Shown in pieces: positions 19,126-26,579 of a DNA stretch of 64,000 bases. This DNA comes from Calothrix sp. FI2-JRJ7 (GTDB lineage Bacteria > Cyanobacteriota > Cyanobacteriia > Cyanobacteriales > Nostocaceae): NCBI GenBank assembly GCA_019359675.1, contig JAHHGX010000065.1, forward strand, positions 124,001 through 188,000. The letters run 5' to 3'. Below the pieces are notes generated by a model. That model was not told the origin of the DNA. It saw nothing but the letters and a program-made list of their open reading frames with translations, and did not search any database. Positions within the stretch are counted from its first letter, which is position 1. Each line of letters starts with the position of its first letter. Made by a program: the position numbers and the translations under genes.

Positions 19126-20928
19126 ATGACTCACCACATGCTCGGTAAAGTACTGTATAGACGTTACCAAATCGTACAAAGCCTAGGTGCTGGGGTGTTT
19201 GGACAGACATACATTGCTGTAGATATCGACCACCCAGAGAACCCAAAGTGCGTTGTTAAGCAACTGAAAGTAACAAATTTTCATCCAAGTCACTTGGAAA
19301 CGCTGAGGTTACGGTTTTTGACGGAGACCGAAACTCTCAAGCAGTTAGGACACCATAACCAAATTCCGGAACTTATTGCTTGTTTTGAGGAGAATGAGCG
19401 TTTTTACTTAGTTCAAGAGTTTATTGAAGGACATGCACTGACGGCAGAATTGCCCACCAATAACAACTTTAGTTATTTCTGGAACGAAAACGAAGTTATT
19501 AAGTTTTTGATGGATGTTCTAGAAATTCTTGATTTTGTTCACTCCAATGGTGTTATTCACTGCGATGTTAAGCCAGAAAATTTAATCCGTCGCGTTAGTG
19601 ATGGTAAACTAGTACTAATAGATTTTGGTTCGATTCAGCCAGTTGATTTTGGGACAGATACAGAACTACCAATTTATCGGATACCTGTTACTTCGTTAGG
19701 ATATATTCCTCCTGAGCAATTTATTGGTCAGACACAGCTTAGTAGTGATATTTATGCGCTCTCGATGATTGCCATTCAAGCGTTGACAGGTTTAACACCA
19801 TTGCAGTTACAAGTAGACCCTCGTAGCAATGAAATTATTTGGAGAACAAAAGAAACGCAAGTGAGTCATTATTTGGCTATGGTTATTAGTCGAATGATTC
19901 GTTACAGCCATAAAAATCGTTTTCAAACAGTAGCAGAGGTATATCAGGCACTTCAACAGATACCAAAAGATATTTACCCAGATACAGTTGAGGCTGAGTA
20001 TACAATTCTTGAGACAGTAAATTCGCAAAACCCAGCTAATGGTAAAAACGGTGTTAGGAATATTTCACCATTGTTAACAGGTGTAAAAGTTGGATTAGTT
20101 GCAAATTCGTTAGTGATGGGTTTTGGGGTTTACTCGCTGCTTAATAGTAATACTCCGGCGCCATCAGAAACAGATACATTATATAAAGCGACAGAAGACT
20201 TCCAGTCAGGGGATTTAAACGGCGCCATTGCGAAAGCAAAATTAATACCTGTAACTTCTAACGTTTATCCAGAAGCGCAAGCGACGATAGAAGAATGGCA
20301 GCATCAGTGGCAAATAGCAGCAGAACAATATAAAACTGCCGAAAACGCCGTTTCGGAAGGACGTTGGTCGGATGTATTAAAAGTAGCTCCTATTGTTCCA
20401 GATATTTTATACTGGCAAACCAAAACTGGCAGATTAGTTGCACAAGCGAATCGTCATATTGAGGTTCAAAGCAAGACTTTATTAGCGAAAGCTTATGAAA
20501 GAGCAGGCGCCAAAGACTTCAATGAGGCATTGAATTATTTAAATCAAATACCCAAAAACAACAGTACCAATCCAGTAGTCGAGCTAAAGGTAGCTGAATA
20601 TACTCAAAAACGTCATGTGCGTGCAGCATATATATTGCAGCAAGCGTATAAAAAAGCTACAAACCAGGAGTTTAATGCGGCAGTTAAATATTTGGAGCAA
20701 ATACCTGAAGATACTTCAGTGTACGCAACAGCGCAAGCAAAGCTGATTGAGTACACACAAAAACAGCGATTTGCTACTGGAGAAGAAGTTGCAATGTCTA
20801 CTGCACAAACTTCAAACCTAACTCGTAATCAAACTAGTACTAACAATTCGTTTATTAATGGCGCCTCACAAACGAGACTCCAAGATTTACAACCTGGAGA
20901 TTTTATGCAAGAGGTAAATATAAGATAG
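19126..20928 (+). CDS. Membrane-anchored Ser/Thr protein kinase with C-terminal helical repeats
   Basis: 600-residue Hanks kinase. The N-lobe has LGAGVFGQTY and Lys45 (CVVKQLK); the C-lobe has DFG (LIDFGSI) and SLGYIPPEQ. The catalytic loop reads HCDVKPEN (His145, Cys146, Asp147), so the Arg of HRD is replaced by Cys: a non-RD kinase, which normally does not depend on activation-loop phosphorylation. One membrane span (about 325-342, VGLVANSLVMGFGVYSLL) separates it from a C-terminal part with repeated helical units (AYERAGAKDFNEALNYLNQI, again AYKKATNQEFNAAVKYLEQI). The domain probably senses or binds a partner outside the cytoplasm. It ends against another kinase on the opposite strand. Confidence 0.9.
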   Translation: MTHHMLGKVLYRRYQIVQSLGAGVFGQTYIAVDIDHPENPKCVVKQLKVTNFHPSHLETLRLRFLTETETLKQLGHHNQIPELIACFEENERFYLVQEFIEGHALTAELPTNNNFSYFWNENEVIKFLMDVLEILDFVHSNGVIHCDVKPENLIRRVSDGKLVLIDFGSIQPVDFGTDTELPIYRIPVTSLGYIPPEQFIGQTQLSSDIYALSMIAIQALTGLTPLQLQVDPRSNEIIWRTKETQVSHYLAMVISRMIRYSHKNRFQTVAEVYQALQQIPKDIYPDTVEAEYTILETVNSQNPANGKNGVRNISPLLTGVKVGLVANSLVMGFGVYSLLNSNTPAPSETDTLYKATEDFQSGDLNGAIAKAKLIPVTSNVYPEAQATIEEWQHQWQIAAEQYKTAENAVSEGRWSDVLKVAPIVPDILYWQTKTGRLVAQANRHIEVQSKTLLAKAYERAGAKDFNEALNYLNQIPKNNSTNPVVELKVAEYTQKRHVRAAYILQQAYKKATNQEFNAAVKYLEQIPEDTSVYATAQAKLIEYTQKQRFATGEEVAMSTAQTSNLTRNQTSTNNSFINGASQTRLQDLQPGDFMQEVNIR

Positions 20929-20966
20929 TTAGATAGTTAGATAGTTAGATATTTGAACTATCTTTT
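20923..20966. terminator. AGATAGTT tandem repeat and bidirectional hairpin between convergent kinases
   Basis: Three perfect AGATAGTT units plus one decayed unit (20923-20954). The last perfect unit (20939-20946) pairs with AACTATCT (20956-20963), followed by TTT. The repeat supplies the TAG stop of the upstream kinase gene and the hairpin could terminate both genes. Confidence 0.6.
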
Positions 20967-23093
20967 AATTATCTGTTGGGGTTGTTGGGGTTGTTGAAGT
21001 TGCTGCTGCTGCGCTTGCAATGCTTTGAGAGCATTTATTGCTTGCTGGTAATCTGGTTTCAGTTTGATGGCACGTTCATAAGAAGCAATAGCATCTTGGA
21101 AACGCTGCATATTAAAGAATGCGTTTCCTCGACTGTACCAACTTTCATAATGGTCTGGTTTATAGCGAATCGCGCGGTTGTATGATGCTGCTGCATCTTC
21201 GTAGCGTTTAAGGCTAAATAGTGAATTGCCGCGATTGAACCAAACTTGGTAGTTGTTACGTTTAATTGCTATTGCTTTATCGTAAGATTGTACAGCTTGT
21301 TCATATTGTTGCTGTTGATGTAATAACCAACCACGACTTAAAAATGCTTGGTAGTTGTTGGGGTCGTATTTTATAACTTGGTTGAATGAGTCAATAGCTT
21401 CTGGATATCGTCGTAAATTTAGTAACGTGTTACTTCGAGAAAACCACGCAGCCGCATAATCTGGTTTTACTTGTACGGCTTTATCGTAAGCGTTAAATGC
21501 GTCTTGATAACGTTGTAAATTTGTTAACGCATTGCCTTTACTATACCAAGCTGCTTCGTAACTTGGTTTTAGCTCTATTGTTTTATCATAGGCGTTTCGG
21601 GCGTCATCATAACGTTTGAGAGTATGGAGTATTTTGCCCTTATTAAACCAAGATTGATAATAATCTGATTTTAGCTCGACAGCTTTATCAAAAGCCTTAA
21701 TTGCATCATCATACCGCTTCAAATCAGTTAAAGACTCACCTTTAGCGTTCCATACCTCAAAATCATTCTGTTGTATAGTTAATGCTTTATCATATGAAGC
21801 AATAGCTTCGCTTTGACGATTTAACTTATCTAAAGTAAAACCTCTACCTCTCCAAGCGTCTTTATTATTTGGAGAAATTTGAATAGCTTTATCGTATGCT
21901 AATAAAGCATCTTTATATCGTTTGAGTTCATGTAAAGCTTTACCTTTACCATACCAAGCATCACCATAGTCACCGCGAATTTCAACAGCTTTTTGATATG
22001 TATTTAAAGCATCATTATAACGTTGCAATTCATATAATGTATTAGCTTGTTTATACAGTTGAGCAGAATTATTAGAGTTTACAGCGTTTGAAACAAACAC
22101 ATATACCGTTGACACAAAACCTATTAAAGCTATTCCAGTTACAGTTTTAGTAACAATACTTTTTATATTAATAGACTTAATCAATTTAATATAATTAACA
22201 GGCTGAATATGTTGCTGTACTGGAACAATGGGAGACGCAGGAGAAGCAGCAATTGTAGCTTGAGATGACTGGCGTTTATTTAAATCTTTAAATGCTTGTA
22301 GCGCCATACTCGCATCTTGGTACCGTTGGCGAAAATCGTACCGTACCATTTTATCTAGAATTGCTGCAAGCTCGTCACTCACAGTTGTTTGATGGCGCCA
22401 AATAATTTCTGAAGTTGACTCATCATATTCTAATTGTTCGGGTGGTATACCTGTTAAAGCTTGAATACCAATAATACCTAGTGCATAAATATCACTGCTA
22501 TATCTAGGATTTCCCTGTGCTTGTTCGCTAGGAATATATCCAGGAGTACCGATAGCGACAGTAAATTTTTGACTTTGAGAAGTTACAACATTTGTAGTAA
22601 TTTGCTTAACGGCGCCGAAATCAATTAAAAATAACTTATTATCGTGTTTGTGACGGAGAATATTACGGGGGTTTATATCGCGATGAATAACTTTATTTTG
22701 ATGAACAAATTTTAAGATTTCTAAAATTTCTTGCAAAAGTAAAATGACTTGTTCTTGGGAGTAAACTTTACCTGGTATCAATTCAACACTCAGGTCATGA
22801 CCTTCAATGAATTCTTGCACAAGGTAAAACTCTTGATTTTCCTCAAAATAAGCTCTTAACTGAGGAATTTGTTCGTGAGTACCTAACTTGTATAAAACCT
22901 GTGCCTCAGTATCAAATAGTCTCCGTGCAGTTTGTAGAGTTTCAGGGTCATTGGATTGAGGCTTGAGTTTTTTAACCACACATTGTGGTGTACCAGGGAG
23001 TTGGGAATCCGAAGCAACATAAGTTTCACCAAATCCACCACCCCCAAGGCTATTAATAATTTGGTATCGAAGTGCGAGTGTGCTTCCTAACAT
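20958..23093 (-). CDS. Membrane-anchored Ser/Thr protein kinase with C-terminal TPR array
   Basis: 711 residues. The kinase domain (about 8-270) has LGGGGFGETY, Lys41 (CVVKKLK), HRDINPRN (His137-Asp139), DFG in LFLIDFGAVKQ and IGTPGYIPSEQ. The catalytic-loop Lys of HRDxKPxN is Asn141 here, a change also seen in some bacterial kinases, so activity is likely but untested. A single span (about 318-336, TGIALIGFVSTVYVFVSNAV) is followed by about ten consecutive 34-residue TPR units with the pattern AWYGKGKALHELKRYKDALL. The end is Gln/Pro-rich. It is divergent from the rhomboid-like gene with a 52-bp spacer. Confidence 0.93.
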   Translation of the reverse strand: MLGSTLALRYQIINSLGGGGFGETYVASDSQLPGTPQCVVKKLKPQSNDPETLQTARRLFDTEAQVLYKLGTHEQIPQLRAYFEENQEFYLVQEFIEGHDLSVELIPGKVYSQEQVILLLQEILEILKFVHQNKVIHRDINPRNILRHKHDNKLFLIDFGAVKQITTNVVTSQSQKFTVAIGTPGYIPSEQAQGNPRYSSDIYALGIIGIQALTGIPPEQLEYDESTSEIIWRHQTTVSDELAAILDKMVRYDFRQRYQDASMALQAFKDLNKRQSSQATIAASPASPIVPVQQHIQPVNYIKLIKSINIKSIVTKTVTGIALIGFVSTVYVFVSNAVNSNNSAQLYKQANTLYELQRYNDALNTYQKAVEIRGDYGDAWYGKGKALHELKRYKDALLAYDKAIQISPNNKDAWRGRGFTLDKLNRQSEAIASYDKALTIQQNDFEVWNAKGESLTDLKRYDDAIKAFDKAVELKSDYYQSWFNKGKILHTLKRYDDARNAYDKTIELKPSYEAAWYSKGNALTNLQRYQDAFNAYDKAVQVKPDYAAAWFSRSNTLLNLRRYPEAIDSFNQVIKYDPNNYQAFLSRGWLLHQQQQYEQAVQSYDKAIAIKRNNYQVWFNRGNSLFSLKRYEDAAASYNRAIRYKPDHYESWYSRGNAFFNMQRFQDAIASYERAIKLKPDYQQAINALKALQAQQQQLQQPQQPQQIIKR

Positions 23094-23145
23094 TTGCTTT
23101 AATTAATACGATATATCTAATTTTAATATTGACATATTCAACTTT

Positions 23146-23853
23146 ATGATTCCTGTTAGCGATAATGTATTCTTGTTTACGCGCGCAAAGCCGTTTGCGA
23201 CAATGAGCTTAATTGGTTTAAACATCGCTTTATTTTTATACGAACTAAAGCTCGAACTGTCAGGAGAACTAGGAAATTTTATTAATGCTTGGGGAGTGGC
23301 GCCAGCACAAATATCGGGTGCAATGGCAAGTACCGCATCAGGTAATGCAGCAGCAAGTATAGCCATCATAATACGTTCGACATCTTTATTTGCAGGAATG
23401 TTTCTGCACGGCAGTTTTGCCCAAATATTGGGAAATATGCTGTTTTTATGGGTATTTGGTAGCACTCTCGAAAAAGTACTCCTGAGAGTGCGCTTTTTAG
23501 CTCTTTATCTGACAGCCGGAATATTCACAAGTATAGTACAAATATTCGCAGAGCCGAATTTAGCAGTACCGTTAATTGGAGCTAATGGCGCCGTAGCTGC
23601 GTGCTTAGGAGCATACATATATAAATTTCCTAAAGTTAAAATAGATTCAGTATTACCTTTACTAGTTGTATTTATTCCTGTAGAAATACCTGCATTTTTC
23701 TATTTATTTTGGTGGTTTATTCAACAACTATTTTATGGAATAGGTAGTTTAGATATTCCACCTAACGGTGTTAATCAATGGAGTATAGGTTATTGGACAC
23801 ATGGAATGGGAATTTTGTTTGGCGCCGTTTTTATGCGATTTCAACAAAGGTAA
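23146..23853 (+). CDS. Rhomboid-family membrane protein lacking the catalytic serine
   Basis: 235-residue six-span protein with the rhomboid layout: N-terminal span SLIGLNIALFLYELKL, then MFLHGSFAQILGNMLFLW, the helix-4 motif and a final WTHGMGILFGAV. Active rhomboids have GxSG in helix 4; here it is GANGA with Asn147 (AAT at 23584-23586) in place of Ser. The helix-2 His before LGNM is Gln93. The helix-6 His219 is kept. It is therefore predicted to be a proteolytically dead rhomboid (iRhom/Derlin-like logic), perhaps binding membrane proteins. The frame is intact and well conserved otherwise, so it is not decayed. Confidence 0.88.
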   Translation: MIPVSDNVFLFTRAKPFATMSLIGLNIALFLYELKLELSGELGNFINAWGVAPAQISGAMASTASGNAAASIAIIIRSTSLFAGMFLHGSFAQILGNMLFLWVFGSTLEKVLLRVRFLALYLTAGIFTSIVQIFAEPNLAVPLIGANGAVAACLGAYIYKFPKVKIDSVLPLLVVFIPVEIPAFFYLFWWFIQQLFYGIGSLDIPPNGVNQWSIGYWTHGMGILFGAVFMRFQQR

Positions 23854-23865
23854 AACTTACGCTAA

Positions 23866-23880
23866 AGAAACCGGGTTTCT
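23866..23880. repeat. AGAAACC-GGTTTCT palindrome, copy 1
   Basis: 15-bp near-perfect palindrome AGAAACCGGGTTTCT. Other copies are at 47265, 47332 and 49618. Confidence 0.6.
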
Positions 23881-23915
23881 ATGCAAAATCGTCATTTGTA
23901 TCAGGTATAAACAAT

Positions 23916-24122
23916 ATGACTTGGTTACGCTGGGCAACCTTGGATGGGCAGTTATTACCAAACTCAGAAGAAATTGCAGAACTTGAGAAACAACGTGCTG
24001 ATAACGCTGAGTCTCAATTAAGGCAAGTTGCAGTGAATTTACTGAAGCAAGGAATGTCTGTGGAACAGGTAGTGCAAATAACAGGTTTATCAAAGTCACA
24101 AGTTGCAGAACTTGGTGATTAA
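23916..24122 (+). pseudogene. Short fragment resembling the C-terminus of a Uma2/DUF820-type protein
   Basis: 68 codons from the ATG at 23916 (MTWLRWATLDGQLLPNSEEI). The pattern of an RW(Y) strand, a GQLL turn, a charged helix AELEKQRADNAESQLRQVAV and the closing GMSVEQVVQITGLSKSQVAEL is typical of the C-terminal tail of Uma2-family or Rpn-type nuclease-like proteins common in cyanobacteria. No nuclease core is present upstream; a small palindrome lies between it and the rhomboid gene. It could be an intact small protein, but a truncated remnant is more likely. Confidence 0.5.
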
Positions 24123-24153
24123 ATCTGGCATTATCATCAGTATCAATTTATAT

Positions 24154-24194
24154 GTAGAGATGCGTAAAAACATATTAAATCAAAGCATCTCTAC
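24154..24194. repeat. GTAGAGATGC inverted repeat
   Basis: GTAGAGATGC (24154-24163) and GCATCTCTAC (24185-24194) form a perfect 10-bp stem with a 21-nt loop. The outer CTAC supplies the TAG stop of the 24191 gene on the minus strand. It resembles the 28-bp palindrome family and may also act as a terminator. Confidence 0.65.
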
Positions 24195-24847
24195 AGTATT
24201 TCTCCAAGAACTGCCAGAATTTCCCGAACAGGCGCCTTACATTGATTCAACTCTTGAACGACCTTCAGTAATTTCTTAGGAATATACCTAGAAGATTTTG
24301 ATAAGCAGTCTCCTTTCTTCCAAAATTCATACTGAAAGTACGCTTCGTGATATTCTTTACCATTTTTAATAGAAGTCCGGTAATATATACATCCACTACC
24401 GTCACCCTTTAGGCGCCGTTTTTTCCTAGAGGATATATTGATGTCTTGTTTATCCTCTAGGAATTCCGCATCATCTATTTTTCTAGAGGATATATTGAGG
24501 TCTTGTTTATCCTCTAGGAATTCCGCGTCATCACTTTTCCTAGAGGATATATTTAAGTCTTGCTTATCCTCTAGGAATTCCGCGTCATCACTTTTCCTAG
24601 AGGATATATTTAAGTCTTGCTTATCCTCTAGGAATTCCGCATCATCACTTTTCCTAGAGGATATATTTAAGTCTTGCTTATCCTCTAGGAATTCCGCATC
24701 ATCACTTTTCCTAGAGGATATATTTGTGTTTGAGGATTTCCTAATCTTGTTTCCAGTCCAGTATCTACCTCCTGGCTCTTTGGCTGGAAAAAGGCGCGCT
24801 TTAGCTGAAACAGAGTTTCTGTTGAAATCTTTAGTAGATGTAGTAGT
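24191..24847 (-). CDS. Protein with five 19-residue tandem repeats and a conserved C-terminal domain
   Basis: About 218 residues from the ATG at 24850-24848, or slightly more from an upstream start at 24859. After a basic N-terminus comes a five-unit array of the 19-mer NISSRKSDDAEFLEDKQDL, acidic and probably disordered. A basic C-terminal domain follows with GDGSGCIYYRTSIKNGKEYH, QYEFWKKGDCLSKSSRYIP and KAPVREILAVLG. I recall this GSGxIYYRT...SSRYIPK block from other cyanobacterial hypothetical proteins, without a known function. The array is a 57-bp DNA minisatellite. The opposite strand is also open across it, but only this strand encodes the conserved tail. No operon partner. Confidence 0.7.
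   Translation of the reverse strand, partial: TTTSTKDFNRNSVSAKARLFPAKEPGGRYWTGNKIRKSSNTNISSRKSDDAEFLEDKQDLNISSRKSDDAEFLEDKQDLNISSRKSDDAEFLEDKQDLNISSRKSDDAEFLEDKQDLNISSRKIDDAEFLEDKQDINISSRKKRRLKGDGSGCIYYRTSIKNGKEYHEAYFQYEFWKKGDCLSKSSRYIPKKLLKVVQELNQCKAPVREILAVLGEIL
24425..24722. repeat. 57-bp coding minisatellite with a hairpin in every unit
   Basis: Five full periods (unit starts near 24426, 24483, 24540, 24597, 24654 and the partial 24711). Each unit contains CCTAGAGGATA and TATCCTCTAGG as inverted arms around a loop of about 15 nt. Units differ by only a few substitutions, and the two central junctions are identical, pointing to recent expansion. Confidence 0.9.
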
Positions 24848-25123
24848 CATAAGTGACACCTCCTCAAATGCATAATGATTCGCTCTTGACTTGCCGAATA
24901 AAAATTTTGCGGTAATAATACGGAGACGTTAATTAACGATTATTAAAATGTTGGGCGCCTTCCGCTTTTAATTGGGGGCAGCAAGAGGACAAGAGGTTGT
25001 TAACAAACACTCTCAAACTGTCCACTTATGTTCAGATGACGATTTAGGCAAAATTGTGAATCGTTTGGTACGATTGGATTAGCCGTATATCGCTACTTTC
25101 TATTGTATCGCTTAGTATACAGC

Positions 25124-25139
25124 GTATAGATAACTATAC
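25124..25139. promoter_or_regulatory. Operator-like inverted repeat before the XRE-like gene
   Basis: Perfect GTATAG-ATAA-CTATAC palindrome ending 10 nt before the ATG at 25150. A second AGTATAC half-site lies at about 25114-25120. The arrangement suggests autoregulation by the downstream helix-turn-helix protein. Confidence 0.55.
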
Positions 25140-25149
25140 AATATAAAAA

Positions 25150-25530
25150 ATGCAAAGTTTTATAACGCAGGAAAATTTTGAATCGCACTGGCAGTTGTTC
25201 GACGAAATGATGAACCGCTTCAATTTGAATGCGACAAAAGTAGCTGCTGATGCTGGCATTTCAAGAGTTATTCTTTCGCGCTTTCGTCATGGAAAAGCTG
25301 ACCTAGGAGCCGCGAAACTTATTGCTCTACTCCTAGTACTGCCCCAAGATGCAAGAACTTGGTATTTATGTGAGTTATTTGGCGTAAAGACCGAAGGCGC
25401 TAGTTTACGAACTATGGTGGTTCAAGCGGCGCCTGAAGAACAAGTTGAGGTTTTACGATTAATTGCTGACTCTTTGGCAAAGAATAATTTAAAAACTTCT
25501 AGTACTAATGAATTGCCTCAAGCTGTTTAA
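25150..25530 (+). CDS. Helix-turn-helix (XRE-like) regulator
   Basis: 126 residues. A central HTH is visible in LNATKVAADAGISRVILSRF followed by RHGKADLGAAKLIALLLVL, the pattern of a Cro/C1-type DNA-binding domain. The C-terminal half (EQVEVLRLIADSLAKNNLKT) is helical and may dimerise. An operator-like palindrome sits immediately upstream. The 3' end overlaps the convergent dusA gene by 26 bp. Length and isolation fit a small autoregulated regulator, possibly of mobile-element origin; targets are unknown. Confidence 0.78.
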   Translation: MQSFITQENFESHWQLFDEMMNRFNLNATKVAADAGISRVILSRFRHGKADLGAAKLIALLLVLPQDARTWYLCELFGVKTEGASLRTMVVQAAPEEQVEVLRLIADSLAKNNLKTSSTNELPQAV

Positions 25531-26500
25531 TTGGTACTAAAGCAAGTGCTTGTGCGACAACTTGTGATGATGCACCTTCACGACAAGAATATTCTGTTAA
25601 ATGCTGTTTCCACGCGCGACTACCTGGTTGTCCAGCAAATAATTGCAGCATGTGACGGGTGATTTTATTTAGTTTCAATCCTTTTGCTGCCCATTTATCT
25701 ATATAGGGATACATTGCTTCTACGATTTGATCACGTGTTGGCGCCTGAGTTATTTCTCTGTAAATTAGTGAGTCGGCAGCGGCAAATATATAAGGATTAT
25801 CATAAGCTGTACGTCCAATCATGACCGCATCAACTGATTTTAATTGCGTGCGAACCTGTTCTAGATTTAAAAATCCGCCGTTAATTTCAATAAATAGGTG
25901 TGGAAATTCTGCTTTCAGACGATGAACATCTGAGTAACGTAAGGGTGGAATATCGCGGTTTTCTTTTGGGCTTAAACCTTTTAACCAAGCTTTACGGGCG
26001 TGAACATTAAATATACGGCATCCAGCAGAAGCAATAATACTAACAAAGTTTGCCATATGCTCGTAAGAGTCAATATCATCAACACCAATACGATGCTTGA
26101 CGCTTACAGGAATATTAACAGCATCAATCATTGCTGCTACACAATCAGCGACTTTGTGGGGTTGTGCCATTAAACAGGCGCCAAAATTACCATCTTGGAC
26201 GCGACTACTTGGGCAACCAACATTTAGATTAATTTCGTCATACCCCATATCGGATGCGATACGGGCACATTCGGCAAGTTGTACGGGGTTATCGCCACCG
26301 ACTTGGAGAACTAGGGGTTTTTCTTCGGTTGAAAATCCTAATAGACGTTCTTTATCACCGTGTAATATTGCTGCGCTTGTAACCATTTCGGTATATAGCA
26401 GAGTTTTTTTTGTTATCTGCCGCATGAAATACCGAAAATGGCGGTCTGTGTGGTCCATCATTGGCGCCACACTTAAGGGGTAGTAGTCTTGTCTTATCAA
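25505..26500 (-). CDS. dusA: tRNA-dihydrouridine(20/20a) synthase DusA
   Basis: Flavin enzyme reducing uridine 20/20a of tRNA. The FMN-binding TIM barrel shows LSVAPMMDHTDRHFRYFMR at the start, the catalytic-cysteine loop NVGCPSSRVQDGNFGACLM, KHRIGVDD, and the NVHARKAWLKGLSPKENR block that marks the DusA subgroup. 331 residues, normal. The only usable start is TTG at 26500 (MIRQDYYPLS); an in-frame stop lies 30 nt upstream and the next ATG would delete the first barrel strand. The last 26 bp overlap the convergent HTH gene. Confidence 0.95.
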   Translation of the reverse strand: MIRQDYYPLSVAPMMDHTDRHFRYFMRQITKKTLLYTEMVTSAAILHGDKERLLGFSTEEKPLVLQVGGDNPVQLAECARIASDMGYDEINLNVGCPSSRVQDGNFGACLMAQPHKVADCVAAMIDAVNIPVSVKHRIGVDDIDSYEHMANFVSIIASAGCRIFNVHARKAWLKGLSPKENRDIPPLRYSDVHRLKAEFPHLFIEINGGFLNLEQVRTQLKSVDAVMIGRTAYDNPYIFAAADSLIYREITQAPTRDQIVEAMYPYIDKWAAKGLKLNKITRHMLQLFAGQPGSRAWKQHLTEYSCREGASSQVVAQALALVPIKQLEAIH

Positions 26501-26537
26501 ATTTTTAGTAATTGCGATTAATAAATTACATTACATT

Positions 26538-26565
26538 GTAGAGACGTTACATGTAACGTCTCTAC
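26538..26565. repeat. 28-bp dispersed palindrome, copy 2
   Basis: Perfect palindrome beginning GTAGAGACGTTACA. It lies between the dusA start and the chlD stop. Confidence 0.85.
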
Positions 26566-26579
26566 GACATTCATCAATT

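Noticed and set aside
24425-24722. CRISPR-like array
   Set aside because: The units are contiguous 57-bp tandem repeats with no variable spacers, lie in an open reading frame and have no cas genes near.
24438-24875. Open frame on the plus strand across the minisatellite
   Set aside because: It exists because a hairpin-rich repeat of length divisible by three is open on both strands; it has no conserved part, whereas the minus-strand frame has a conserved C-terminal domain.
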